Part shown: positions 34,761 to 46,916 of the stretch, in pieces
Layout of the letters: every line of letters starts with the position of its first letter
Position numbering within the stretch: the first letter of the stretch is position 1
NCBI GenBank assembly: GCA_036365515.1
Contig: CM070874.1
Coordinates: 51,614,583-51,678,582, forward strand
Direction of reading: 5' to 3'
Origin: Torymus aiolomorphi
Lineage: Eukaryota; Arthropoda; Insecta; Hymenoptera; Torymidae
DNA: 64,000 nucleotides
The notes under the pieces: model-generated
Told to the model about the DNA's origin: nothing
The model's input: only the letters and a program-made list of their open reading frames with translations
The model's database searches: none
Program-made: the position numbers and the translations under genes

Positions 34761-36944
34761 CAGAGATTTGAATTGTAATTCTGAGAACTTGTACTTTTTT
34801 CTTTTATTCCTTGTGATAGCTACAAAGAAAAAATATATTATTGTTATCTTTTTTAACAACTTTAAATTCTCTGTTGAAATACTAATAAAAGTTTAATGTT
34901 TTTATCCAAACAATCTTGCTCTCAACAACTGTCCAACTCTCTACAAAGAACTTGACTGAAAGCTTACATGTTTTTTGGAAACAATTATAATAAACACTTT
35001 TAAAAACTATTTTTTTTAATATTTTCTATAATTTTTATAAAAACATTTTCTATTTCTCACAAAACTGATTTTTGCTATTAGCAGTAACTATTCTCATTTT
35101 TAAATTATCTCTTTATCTCTTTACAATATTTGTTTGTATGTATTTGCTATGAAAATGTTTTCTGTTTCTTACAAAAATCATTTTTCTTATTTGTAATATT
35201 ACTCATTAAATTAAAGTCGAGTACTTTCAATAACAGAATCATTTCTGTAAATTATTCATTATTATATTTTCTCTACAAAATATCTCCAAAAATGGTCCAT
35301 CACTACATCTTTTAAAAAATCCATTAATAAATTATTTTACAAAACTTCTACAATCCTTTACAAACTTTTGCAAGCAACGAGAAATTCTTTTCCAAAATCT
35401 TTACAATCACTTTACAAAAACTTTTACAAACGATAAGAATTTTTTCGGAAACCATAAGAATTATTTTCCGAAACCTATACAATATCCTAAAAAATTATTT
35501 AGGTTTTATTTTATGAAAAGGAATTCTACGAATAAATAATAAATTTTTGCGTTCTAAAGTCGAAATAAATTTCTTTCAAACGGATACTGAAAGTCAAACC
35601 CAAAAATGTTGTGAAATTAATTAAAGTGTAGTTTTATACTTAACAAACATTATTTATAATGTACTTTTACTCTTAAAAAGTTGTGAAATCTCTCTAAAAA
35701 ATTTTTTTACAAAAGTAAAAACTTATTATAGGCAAGAATAAGTTTGGTTACTATTCTATATAGTTTTATACTTAGCAAACATTATTTAATAAACTCTCCC
35801 ACCTTCTCTTTCTTCTCCCTCTCTCTCCTCTCCCCCTCTATACCAAAAACTTTAATGAGAACTTAAATATTTTTTCAAAATAATCAGCATGTTCCTTAAA
35901 AAACTAATTTTTTAAATATTTTCTAACAACACAATTTGTCTATAGGCCTTTTATTTATTCTAATCTCATCTATTCAATAAGCACTCTCTACAAATGGTAA
36001 TAATTTTTTTCATGACTGTACAAATAATAATATTGTTAATAAAACTTTCTACGAAAGTATAAAATAAGGCAAGTATACAAGTTTTTTCTGTATAATCTAT
36101 AAAATAATATTTATGATTTTTTAAAAGAAGTCAAATAAATATTATAGTAAAAAAGTCTTTTACTTCTTTGAGCCAATGTATGCTCAACAAATTATATGTA
36201 AGTACATTCAAATTGTTCACTGCAAATCAAACAAACGAAAGTTGTGAAATCAATTATCGATAGTCAAGTAATGCAAACCATTCTCCGAAAAACTGTATGA
36301 CTATGTTCTCAGAAATGTATTCAAATTTCTTCATTCTTCTATACAAATTAAACACAAGAAAGTACTGAAATCAATTAATTGTAGTCAAGTACCGGCCATA
36401 AGAACTTTTCGCACCTCGCGTGTAAAATTACATTTTACGCCCACATTGTTACTTCAAAATTATTCAGCCAGCGGGCATAAAGTACCACCACATCACCATT
36501 TTTCATTATTCTTTCTCAATTTTGAAATTTCTATAATATTACGCATCTTGAAAGGACAATAGAAGTCTATAGAGCTGCTCTAGTAGGGGTGGTCCTCCCC
36601 GATCTCCCGTACATACTTGGCGGGCCCGACGGTTTGCAGATACGTGGGCTACTTAAATGTAGAATACTAAATTTTTGCAGAAATTCATTAACAATATTTA
36701 TACCTATAAGTGCACCATAAATAATTACATTAGCTCTAATTTTTAATTGATGCCGTTAAGTACAATATATCCGTACATGTGCAGAATCATGATTTATATT
36801 CCATTACTAAACATATTTTTCCTTGTGTCCGTCCTTTTTAAACGAGAATAAAATAAAAAATTCATATAAATTTATAGCCTGCTCAAAAGTCCTTTACATT
36901 TTACTAACCGTTTTATAAGCAACATATTTTATATCCTTTTCCCC

Positions 36945-37083
36945 CGTGTAAATATCATATAAGATCTCATATGAGAATTTCAGACAGCGCATATCTCGTA
37001 TGAGATCTTATATGTGATGTCATATGCAATTTTATATATTATGGGATCTCATATGAGATCTCATATGATATTTTCACACGGGT
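36945..37083. mobile_element. Central hairpin with CCCGTGT ends
   Basis: CCCGTGTAAATATCATATAA and TCATATGATATTTTCACACGGG pair; the interior repeats GATCTCATATGAGA. It forms the innermost part of the 35-39 kb complex and looks like a small MITE. Confidence 0.7.
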
Positions 37084-37790
37084 GTGTACTTTCTATTTAA
37101 AAACAGAGTGATAGATTCATAGATCAGTAGTTAATATGTAGAAGCAACCCATTTATACATTTTATCTGATCCTTAAACATATGAATATTTATATGAAAAT
37201 GGCCATGCCGTACACCTTGAACTGTAAACCGTCGGGCCCGCCAAGTATGTACAGGAGATCGGGGAGGGCCACCCCTGCTAGAGCAGCTCTATAGACTTCT
37301 ATTGTCGTCCCAAGATGCATAATATTATAGAAATTTCAAAATTGAGAAAGAATAATGAAAAATGGTGATGTGGTCGTAACTATGTAATTTTTTTATATAG
37401 GCTTTGACTTTTCGTAAATATCTGAAAAAATTCTTATGAATTTTAGAAATAAAAAGAAGATATAATAGTTATATAATTAAAATAATTTAGCCCACACGGG
37501 CGTAAAGTACGTAGGTACTATAAAGTTTTGTAGGAGTGTGTGAGCTATTGGGCCTCTTGGGCGTTATGTAGTACTTTATGCCCGCTGGCTGAATAATTTT
37601 GACCTGGTGGAAAGTACGTGGTTTCGCCATTGTTTTCGATGGCGAAAGAAGGACATTTAACCATTGATTCTGAGTTGGTAACTAGGCAACTGTAGACTTT
37701 ATTAATAGATTGTTTTAGAGGTTTTGTCAACATATTCAAAGTCATTAACCTATATTTACAACAAAAACTATCACTTCTGATCATCAAGGT

Positions 37791-37962
37791 ACACCCGATG
37801 GACATTGATTCTAGCAATGCATGTCCCGTTAGTGGCACTCACACATAACCTTTTGAATGTTCATATCATTTTCGAGGTATGTTAACGATTTAAATATTAT
37901 GTGTGACAGTCACTAACGGGATATGCATTGTCAGAATCAATGCGGCCCATCGGGTATACAAG
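37791..37962. repeat. Palindromic hairpin, about 63-bp arms
   Basis: ATGCATGTCCCGTTAGTG (37,817) pairs with CACTAACGGGATATGCAT (37,911), CACACATAA with TTATGTGTG, and TACACCCGATGG with CCATCGGGTATA outside. It lies in the loop of the nested complex. The 97-codon minus-strand frame at 37,545-37,838 ends in it and is unlikely to be a gene. Confidence 0.75.
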
Positions 37963-38253
37963 TGATTTATATTGCTTTAATTTGTGAAATGGATAAAAGA
38001 TTGTTCGTTAATAATGTCGCACTTTTTATGAGAATTTCTTCTTGAGTGATCACTTATTTTTTCAGATACAAATAAAGTAGTTGACTTTGTTGCTGCAAAT
38101 GGAGCTGCAAGTGCCGCATGTTTAATAATTGTACAATTATAAAATAATTGTACAATTATAAATTATACAATTAATAAGTGTAACAATTGTAACAATTGCA
38201 CGTAAAATAAAAATATTTTACATGATCTTCAGTAAAATTCACTTATTAAAATT

Positions 38254-38547
38254 ATGCACGTGATGTTTTCGATGCCCGCCCCCCCGACCAGCAGCACTCG
38301 CTGCGCTCGTGCCGCAAATGTCGGGGGCAGGCATCGAACTCAATGCTCTCGAGCCCGTCGGGTGCGTTATCATTGTCAGTGGCAAACGTACTTTCCACCG
38401 AACATCAAGAAAAATAGTATACGGTACACGAGACGAAACTTCAAGGCCCGCCACTGCGTGATATGGCGCTCTCGGCTTCGCCTCGGGCGCCAACTTCACG
38501 CAGTGGCGGAACTTCAACTTTCGTCACTTGTACCGTAATGTACTATT
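38254..38547. mobile_element. Double fold-back element E3
   Basis: The first hairpin, 38,265-38,333, is GTTTTCGATGCCCGCC...GGCATCGAAC with a GCACTCGCTGCGCTCGTGC tip. A linker with CGTACTTTCCACCGAACATC follows, then the second hairpin 38,413-38,547, bounded by AATAGTATACG and CGTAATGTACTATT with an inner CTCGGCTTCGCCTCGG tip. The same two-hairpin order occurs in E4. Its right end lies one base from the inner end of the long inverted-repeat arm. Confidence 0.75.
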
Positions 38548-39458
38548 ACTCGCGAGGTGTGAAAAGTTCTTATGGCCGGTACTTGACTACAATTAATTGA
38601 TTTCAGTACTTTCTTGTGTTTAATTTGTATAGAAGAATGAAGAAATTTGAATACATTTCTGAGAACATAGTCATACAGTTTTTCGGAGAATGGTTTGCAT
38701 TACTTGACTATCGATAATTGATTTCACAACTTTGGTTTGTTTGATTTGCAGTGAACAATTTGAATGTACTTACATGTAATTTGTTGAGCATACATTGGCT
38801 CAAAGAAGTAAAAGACTTTTTTACTATAATATTTATTTGACTTCTTTTAAAAAATCATAAATATTATTTTATAGATTATACAGAAAAAACTTCTATACTT
38901 GCCTTATTTTATACTTTCGTAGAAAGTTTTATTAACAATATTATTATTTGTACAGTCATGAAAAAAATTATTACCATTTGTAGAGAGTGCTTATTGAATA
39001 AATGAGATTAGAATAAATAAAAGGACTACAGACAAATTGTGTTGTTAGAATATATTTAAAAAATTAGTTTTTTAAGGAACGTGTTGATTATTTTGAAAAA
39101 ATATTTAAGCTCTCATTAAAATTTTTGGTACAGAGGGAGAGAGAGAGGGGGAAGAAAGAGAAGGTGGGAGAGTTTATTAAATAATGTTTGTTAAGTATAA
39201 AACTATATAGAATAGTAACCAAATTTATTCTTGCCTCTAATAAGTTTTTACTTTTGTAAAAAAATTTTTTAGAGAGTTATTTAATTCCTTTAGCTGAATG
39301 TCACGACTATTTTGGCTTTGAAATAAATTTTTCTAGAATGATTTAGGAAAATAACTTCTTTAATGCATTATGTTTTTATAGATCTGTAATTGTTTGCTTG
39401 TTCGTGATTGAATAATGAAAATAAGTAAACTTCATATTCAAAAAGACTGGTCATAGTA

Positions 39459-40853
39459 AAAAACCGCTGCCAATTCATTGACCCGTAGCTTCCTTAACCG
39501 TAATTTGTTGATTCCTTTAATTAATTTTTAATAACAAAATTTATAATTTTTTAAAAAATTTATTGCATAATTATAATTAAATTCATTTATGAATATTAAA
39601 AATTGTTAATTTTTAAATTTATTTATTTATTTATTATTTATTTATATCAAATTTATATAAATTTTGAGCTGATAAATAAAGTTATCATTTGAAATAGAAG
39701 TAAAATATCTATATTTTATAATGAAACAAATAGCTATCACGGTTGTTTTGTTATTAACAAACACGTGTTTTTTTTATATTTCATAATTCATATTTTTTAA
39801 GAAAAAAAAAATTTATAGCTATCATTGTTCTTTTGTTATTAACAAAAACGGGTTTTTTTAAAAAAGTTCATAACTCACAAATAAATTATAATAATGCAGA
39901 ATATAATGCATTCATAATGCATAATTCATAATTATAATAGATTATAATAGATATAATTTTTAAACATTTTAATTCATTTTGTTGGTTGGTTTTTTAAAAA
40001 ATAAAAAAAAATCATCGAATGCCTACTCAATGAAGTTTCCTCATTCCACACCACCTAGCGGTAGATATCGTATCGGTAGGTAGCGGTAGCAGAGTTATGA
40101 GTTTTAAAAAAAAACACGTTTTTGTTTTTGATGATAACTAAAGAACCGTGATAGATAGAAAATTAATGTTTTTTAGAAAATATAGGTATTTTAATTCTCT
40201 TTCGAATGCCACCCACCCCATTCAGATACATATAGCCGTTCTCGAGAAATTACGATTTTAAAAAAATGTCAAAAAATTTTTAACCTCAAATATCTCTGAA
40301 ATTTATGGACCAATCATTTTGCCCAAAGAACTCGACCGAGAACTATAAAAAATCTACCTCTAAAAGGAATTTTGAAGCCATTAAGTCAATTTTACTCTTG
40401 TAATCGTTGGACATACAAAACTGATTTTTTTCATTTTTCAATTTTTTATTCAAAATCTAGCCTACAGAATGTATTCAAAATTTAACAGATTATAGCTATT
40501 CTGTATTATCATGATTTTTCTCAAAAAAATTGACCGTTAAGCTTAGGAGTTACAAGCTTCTAAAAAAAAAACACGTTTTTGTTAATAACAAAAGAACCGT
40601 GATAGCTAGAAACTTTTTTTTTTAGAAAATATAGGTATTTTAATTCTCTTTCGAGCGCTACCCATCAGATTCGAATAACTCGATCCTATCATTAAAAAAA
40701 ATCAAAAAACAGTTTTGAGAAAATCGAAAATTTGAAAAAAAAACAAAAACGCATCGCTCCAATCAAAAAACGGATTTTTGACCCGCCATCACGCAAAAAA
40801 AAAAAATGAGACCTGTCCGGTCAAAATCGACCAAGTAGAAGCTGAAATCCAGG

Positions 40854-40952
<99 letters not shown>

Positions 40953-41075
40953 CCATACAGACATTTTTCAAAAACCATGTATTTTGATTCCTAACACCTC
41001 GGAACACAATTATAACATGTTTTTACAACAACTCAAAAATTTACTATCACAAACCTTTCTCTAGGAGGAAGCAAA
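39459..41075 (+). mobile_element. Dispersed repeat element F, copy 2
   Basis: Starts AACCGCTGCCAATTCATTG and ends TAGGAGGAAGCAAAAA, like 7,480-9,262. Inside, AAGAACCGTGATAG recurs 451 bp apart (40,141 and 40,592). Inverted versions (TAGCTATCACGGTTGTTTTG near 39,730 and a second near 39,818) lie on the left, so this copy can fold back. A long AC tract sits near the right end. No coding frame. Confidence 0.75.
40857..40951. repeat. AC microsatellite
   Basis: About 47 AC dinucleotides within element F copy 2; His-Thr and Val-Cys open frames here are artefacts. Confidence 0.97.
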
Positions 41076-41831
41076 AAGAAAATGCAATTAAAAAGTGAAT
41101 AATTTGTAGCTTTTAAACATATTCGCAAAATAGTATATTATGCAACAAGGGCTTAAAATCCGTTTATTACAGTGTGCGTAAACGCTGTATCATAAAGTGA
41201 CATTTTCAGCACTCAATGTAGGGCGCAAAAACGCATTTAATGCACAAAAACCTAATGCCTAAAATTATAATCATACGTAAACAGAAAAACGAAAAAGAAA
41301 AATAGGAAATAAACGGGGTACAGCCACTGGTGAGGATAAAAAGTACTGTTGAGGAAAGTAAAATAGACTATAATAACTTTAATTACTGACGCTTTATTCA
41401 AACGCAATTCTTCCTCGGCAGACAAAAAAAATAAGAGCGCGCACCCCAAAACCTTCTTTTTTTGCAAAGCCTCTTTCTTTTATTTCGTCGTTATTGCTCC
41501 GGTACGCCATACAGTTCCAACCTCCCTTCACTCCGGTTGAACCGTGGTTCGATCGAACGATTTGAACCTATTGGCCCCGGAACCTCAGTTCCGTGCGCAA
41601 GGCATATACTGCCACGAGTTAGCAACACTGCTTCGTGCATGTAGGCGCAATAAGGACGGAATTCTTTAGTTATTAAATAATTTGAATATATATGTGTATA
41701 TAACAATTAGCTCGAAACAATTAGAAATCTGTTTATAATAAATAATTACATTTTATATATGCGCGCATACAAGGTAGTAAAATGACTAATGCAATATAGA
41801 ATACAAGTAATAGATTTAGTAGTAATATATA
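41076..41831. other. Spacer with a single hairpin arm
   Basis: Bases 41,132-41,160 (AATAGTATATTATGCAACAA) match the left arm of fold-back E5 at 55,641, but the matching right arm is not evident. A GC-richer patch at 41,480-41,650 holds short open frames on both strands that are not recognised. Confidence 0.4.
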
Positions 41832-42970
41832 CATATGGGAGCGTCCAGCAGAAACGGGCCACCGAGCGCGCGCGGTGCCTTTTTTCGCGTAAAAGGCGCT
41901 CTGTTTAACTCGTTCATAATCGTATGCTGCGTCTTTGAAAAAAAAACCAAGGATCTATATCGATAGATTTTTTTCTGCTCTTTCCAATTGCGCCATTGTT
42001 TTTATTGCGAAACGCGTTCTTCCGGACGAAAACTCGAGTTGAATATTGGAAGCCATTTTTCTCAAAGTATATCATGTTTTTTTTTCAAAATAAACTACAC
42101 CATTGGAAAGTATAACTCTTAAGCTTCAAAACCCTATCTTGAAGAAGTTGGAGAAATGAAGGATTTAAAAGTAACAACATGAAAAAGACAGCGCCGAGGG
42201 TTCGCGCGAGCCCCTCGCGCCCGTGCGTACGGCACGTTTAAGTGCACGCTTTATTCAATTCGCTAATAATCGTGTACCAAGTCTCTGAAAAAAGAATTAA
42301 GGACATATATCGATAGATTTTTTCCTGCTCTTTAGCAGGAAAGTATAACTCTTAAGCTTCAAAACCCTATCTTGAAGAAGTTGGAGAAATGAAGGGTTTA
42401 AAAGTAACAACATGAAAAAGACAGCGCCGAGGGTTCGCGCGAGCCCCTCGCGTCCGTGCGTACGGCACGTTTAAGTGCACGCTCTATTCAATTCGCTAAT
42501 AATCGTGTACCAAGTCTCTGAAAAAAGAATTAAGGACATATATCGATAGATTTTTTCCTCCTAAACGTGCCGTACGCACGGGCGCGAGGGGCTCGCACGG
42601 ACCCTCGGCGCTGTATTTTTCATGTTGTTACTTTTAAACCCTTTATGTTTCCGACTTCTCCAAGATAGGGTTTTGAAGCTTAAGAGTTGTACTTTCCAAT
42701 GGTGTAGTTTATTTTGAAAAAAAACATGATATACTTTGAGAAAAATGGCTTTCAATATTCAACTCGAGTTTTCGTCCAGAAGAAAGCGTTTTGCAATAAA
42801 AACAATGGCACCATTGGAAAGAGCAGGAAAAAATCTATTGATATAGCTCCTTGTTTTTTTTTTTCAAAGACGCAGCATACGATTATGAGCGAGTTAAACA
42901 GAGCGCCTTTTACGCGAAAAAAGGCACCGCGCGCGCTCGGTGGCCCGTTTCTGCTGGACGCTCCCATATA
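41832..42970. repeat. Fold-back element with 233-bp internal duplication
   Basis: The ends ATATGGGAGCGTCCAGCAG and CTGCTGGACGCTCCCATAT begin arms of about 380 bp. The left side contains a tandem duplication: GGAAAGTATAACTCTTAAGC starts at 42,105 and again at 42,338. GC-rich inner blocks (GCGCGAGCCCCTCGCG and GTGCGTACGGCACG) are mirrored at 42,560-42,610. Open frames inside are repeat shadows. Confidence 0.85.
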
Positions 42971-43077
42971 TTTTATTAACACGTAAAAATTATGCCGACG
43001 TCCGCATAAGTACCGCAAAGTCAACATAAGTCTCGCACCAGTTCAGAAATTGTCTGCATAAGTCACGTTCCATACAA

Positions 43078-43078
<1 letters not shown>

Positions 43079-43138
<60 letters not shown>
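43079..43138. repeat. TA/AC compound microsatellite
   Basis: A short TA run followed by about 22 AC dinucleotides. Confidence 0.95.
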
Positions 43139-43139
<1 letters not shown>

Positions 43140-43350
43140 TGCGGAAACCGGTACTTTTGAAGATCTATAGTTTTTTTCTCCAGATTTCGTATATGCTTGA
43201 CTAAAGAAATAACTCCCTCTCTGTGTTGAAGGTATTAATATAAATCCTCAAAAGTACCGTTTCATACCGAAGGAATTTTGAAGACGTCCTCAAAAGTCCG
43301 AAAAATCCTCAAAGTATCGAATCCGTGCTGACATAGATCCTCAAAAGCTG
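43139..43350 (+). repeat. TCCTCAAAA-motif repeat, copy 2
   Basis: TGCGGAAACCGGTACTTTTG lead-in, then TCCTCAAAAGTACC, TCCTCAAAAGTCCG, TCCTCAAAGTATCG and TCCTCAAAAGCTGC. It lies between two microsatellites and is related to 31,880-32,025. Confidence 0.7.
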
Positions 43351-43357
43351 CATTTGA

Positions 43358-43359
43358 TG

Positions 43360-43418
<59 letters not shown>

Positions 43419-43423
43419 ATGTA

Positions 43424-43512
<89 letters not shown>

Positions 43513-43576
43513 ATGTGTGTGTGTGTGTGTGTGGGTGTGGGTGTGGGTGTGGGGGTGGGTGTGTGTGTGTGTGTGA
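43358..43576. repeat. TA / GT / GTAT / GTGG compound microsatellite
   Basis: About 20 bp of TA, then GT tracts interrupted by ATGT units and finally GTGGGT variants. All open frames through it are artefacts. Confidence 0.97.
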
Positions 43577-43644
43577 AGACAAATTTTTAACCATATTCCT
43601 ATGGTATCTTTGATTGCTTATGATCTTTTAACGAATAAGAGCTT

Positions 43645-44044
43645 AAATTTTAGGTTTTGCTGTCTATTTTTATAATCTCTTTTACTCGTTTTCGTATCAT
43701 AAATACTGGACACGTGCTAGTGTTTTTGATGCCCGCCCCGACCAGCAAAACCTCGGCTTCGCCTCGGTTCTGCAAAAGGCGGGGGGGCATCAAAAAAGCA
43801 AAAGTCGAGCCTTACGCTCCGCGATATGTAAAGTGGCGCTGAAGCAGGCCTTTTATACATATGGCCGAGCCGTAGTTAGCAACCAACAACGCTATTTTAT
43901 TAATTAATATCAAAACTATATGGGTGTACTTTCGGTGGGGGATGAAGAAAAATAGTATACGACACTTGGCCAGAATGTTGGATGCCCTGGCCGGCGCGCA
44001 TCAAGGAAATCCAACTTCCTGGCCTTGTGTCGTAATATACTATT
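43645..44044. mobile_element. Double fold-back element E4
   Basis: First hairpin 43,723-43,797: TTTTTGATGCCCGCCCC with GGCGGGGGGGCATCAAAAA, tip CCTCGGCTTCGCCTCGG. A linker with GTGTACTTTCGGTGGGGGAT leads to the second hairpin 43,951-44,044, bounded by AATAGTATAC and CGTAATATACTATT, with arms ACGACACTTGGCCAG/CTGGCCTTGTGTCGT. The leader 43,645-43,715 is shared with 47,075-47,135. It ends directly against the 90-bp minisatellite. Confidence 0.8.
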
Positions 44045-44311
44045 CGACACCTATACGCTGAACACCTAGACGATGCATTCAATGATTTCCAATGTATTGT
44101 GGCACAAACCTACGATGCGCACCATCTAGACTCCGTCATCGGCTACCTGGAACTCCTAGATCAAGCATTGGATGCGGTTCGACAGCTTGAGGTCAAACAC
44201 TGCGGAGCGCACCACTTAGACTCCATCATTGGCCACCTCAAAGACCTAGACCTCGCATTGAATGCATTCCGACACCTAGACGCAAAAAACTATGAAGAGC
44301 ACCACGTAACC
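44045..44311 (+). repeat. 90-bp minisatellite, displaced copy
   Basis: About three units, nearly identical to 4,050-4,278 and including the same variant units (GCACAAACCTACGATGCG, then TAGATCAAGCATTG). This indicates a recent copying of that particular segment. Substitutions between the copies mostly change the encoded residue, so the sequence shows no protein-level constraint. The open frame at 44,099-44,467 runs out of the repeat into unrelated sequence. Confidence 0.9.
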
Positions 44312-45052
44312 CGGACATCGGTTATCCCGAGCAACTCCCGCTCTAATATTCAAATATCATGTTGTAACTGTAACTGTTACATCGACGTTTATTATAAAGC
44401 TGCCATAACTTGCACACAAGTAGGCTTTGGTAAGATTGATCCTATCGTACGTATACGTTACTATTAACTATATTATTTTCTCAGTGTATGACATTTTGAT
44501 ATTAACATACGCACACGATTGTGTGTAATAGCTCATACATTATTTGTTAACGTATGTACAATTCGCCATAATTAAAAATACGTATGTTAACAGTTACAAT
44601 ATATGTTAACTATAATCTTATCGTTTTCTCAATGCAAGACAGAAAGAGTTAACCTGAAGAATTGACTACAGCCTTAAGTAATATTTTAAGCAACGTCAGA
44701 AAATGGCAAAAATAATTATTATTTTATAGAAAATATAATTTTTTATTTAATAAATATTATAAAATAAAGTTTTTTAAGTAATATGTTATTTTTCAATTAT
44801 AATGTATTAGTTGACCTAATCTCTTCATCTCTTCATCATAATTATATAATTATGGTCATAATTACTCTCTATAGTTCACCTAACCTCGTTATCTCTTCAG
44901 CATAATTATGATCATAATTATGGTCATAATTATGTCGCTAGGTGACAGGATTTATGAGCATAATATGCGGCATAAAATGGTCATACGACATAAAATACGG
45001 CATATTATGGCCATATTATCTCCAATAGTTCTACCAGGGTAGTCTAACCTCT
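44312..45052. other. AT-rich spacer next to the displaced minisatellite
   Basis: Bases 44,500-44,640 resemble 540-660. Bases 44,835-45,005 hold many overlapping CATAATTATG palindromes. No gene. Confidence 0.45.
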
Positions 45053-45135
45053 TTTCATTTTAGCCATATCCTTGTCTCATGTTTAATTGGCCACGGGTAG
45101 TATCCTCGGGGACGTTCAACTCTACGCCGGACTTT
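45053..45135 (+). repeat. ~83-bp dispersed repeat, copy 1
   Basis: TTTAATTGGCCACGGGTAGT and a following TCTACGCCGGACT match 59,948-60,030, which has TTTAATTGGCCACGGGCAGT and TCTCCGCCAGACT. Confidence 0.7.
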
Positions 45136-46916
45136 TATTTTAAACGATTAAGTACTGTTAATTGAACATTTTTGGGATAAATTAATTTGCTTATGTTTAT
45201 AAGGTAGTAGTGTACTAGGAATATTCTTTAATTTGTAATGCATAAATAAGAATAATAGCAATTACTTAATTCTCGTATTTTACCGTGGTATATGTGATTT
45301 AGCTTCTATGGTGCATACTTTACATTCTATTTCTTATCTAATATACTTATAGTCCGTGAAAATCCTATTAAATCAGTATTAAATACTGAGATGACATATG
45401 TGCATGTCTTGGACTTTCTGATTTATTATCTATTTTCATTACTTATTTATTTACCGCAAGTTTTGGGCATTATTTTCTATTAAAAGTATGTTCATACTCT
45501 AAAACATTTAATTGTTTTTTCTTTTTATGAAATTTAAGCTTCAACTTTCATTGATTGATCAATATGGTTATTTTAACATCGTAACATTATCAATGATTAC
45601 TGCTATAAAGGAGCGTAGATAACAGCGAGTCAGCGCAGAGAAGAGATTACCGGCATTCTGAGTAATGAAATATAGAGACCGAGAATGGTGCGTTAAAATC
45701 GAGAACTTTCGGAGTAAACCTATGGTAAAATATATCTATATTTATATCATATATATATAGATATACTCTGCATACTCCATTTTGGCGCCACCAGTCTCTA
45801 CGCACAGTCTCTATTCGAAAAGGCCAAGGAGCAGTGCATTTGATAGTCTCGCAGTAGTAGAGACACACGGTTGTCATTCCGACAGCCCGGAATCGAAACC
45901 TGATATAAGCGCTTATTTTTCGTATTCTCATATTTTCCATCCGTTACAGTACATCATGAATAAATAATCATGTCCATCAACGAGCCCTTTTAGAGTTAAA
46001 ACAAGCTTTTTTCGCTACCGCGCGGAGTGCCTTTGTCGCCGTATAGCTGCACCGCCGTCAGACGCTCTGGCCCGCTCGGCGCTCACCCGATGTTCAACCG
46101 TTCGCACGCTGCTTCTTTATACTTGGCCTCTCCCTGCGCCGCCGCTTCGCATGTATAATACATGCCAGCGGCGCCTTCTTTGCCAGCTAAAGGCGAGCGC
46201 TGATTGGTCAACTACATACTATATGTACGTAACATTTTGAGATGTAAAAGAGAATTTAATATCTTCATAAACATTTCTAATATTTTAACATCTAGTACAA
46301 TGAGAAGGTAAACGTGTATTGTTTAATAGAAGTTGTAGCGTAGATCTTTAGATCTTTTATGATAAACATAGTTTTAAAAAATATTTATTGAATTCATATA
46401 TTTTGTATCATATACAATGATATATGATTATATATAACTATATATAATAATATATGGATTTTTCCGAAAAATTAGCCACTTATAGTTATATCCAAGAGCA
46501 TATATGAGCATACATAATCATATAGGGGATATATGAATATACATGATTATATAAGATCATAATTATGAGTGTACGTTATCGTATATGCTTATACATAATC
46601 ATATATAATTATACAATGTCAAATTCAATATATAATCATATAATATAGAAGTTTATGATCGTATATGAGTTTTTTTACACACGAAGAACAAAAAATTAAG
46701 GACACCCTAAACCTAATATTGACTTTACATAAATCCAAAATGTCAAAATATCGTTTTGACTGTGCTTCGTCATATATTTTTAATTCGACCAATTTAATAC
46801 AAAAATGATTTTTAATTTTTTTCTAAAGCTAAATTGACAAAAATGTATAAACATACATCAAGAGACAATCCATCTTGTGTTAGAAAAAAGATCTTTACAC
46901 TTTAAAAATGAAGCCC
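45136..46916. other. Unannotated sequence with a GC-rich patch
   Basis: GC-rich, CpG-rich sequence at 46,000-46,210 includes GCTGATTGGTCAA, an inverted CCAAT motif, so this could be promoter-like. AT-rich TATATGATTATA palindromic stretches lie at 46,380-46,680. Short frames at 45,647-45,967 are unrecognised. Confidence 0.3.

Larger units (their letters stand above)
35225..39276. repeat. Nested inverted-repeat complex
   Basis: Outer arms 35,693-36,421 and 38,549-39,276 (about 729 bp) are close reverse complements ending at CTCTCTAAAAAA/TTTTTTAGAGAG outside and ACTTTTCGCACCTCGCG/CGCGAGGTGTGAAAAGT inside. Within lie a second pair (36,453-36,485 and 37,571-37,605, GCCAGCGGGCATAAAGTAC), a third (36,484-36,640 and 37,214-37,375, GATCGGGGAGG and GGCGGGCCCGACGGTTT), and a central hairpin at 36,945-37,083. 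Outside the arms, 35,225-35,692 continues the homology to 1,265-2,880. Several superimposed insertions are likely. No protein gene recognised. Confidence 0.85.

Noticed and set aside
37545..37838. 97-codon minus-strand frame
   Set aside because: No recognised domain, and it overlaps a palindromic hairpin in the nested fold-back region. I could not support it as a gene.
38265..38333. GC-rich hairpin with GCACTCGCTGCGCTCGTGC tip considered as a parvovirus-type terminal hairpin remnant
   Set aside because: Only the hairpin geometry is similar. No viral coding sequence is present, and the same tips occur in several small fold-back elements with their own termini.
40763..41007. Val-Cys and His-Thr open frames
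   Set aside because: Artefacts of the AC microsatellite; the same applies to frames at 43,262-43,613, 48,350-48,869 and 11,688-12,152.
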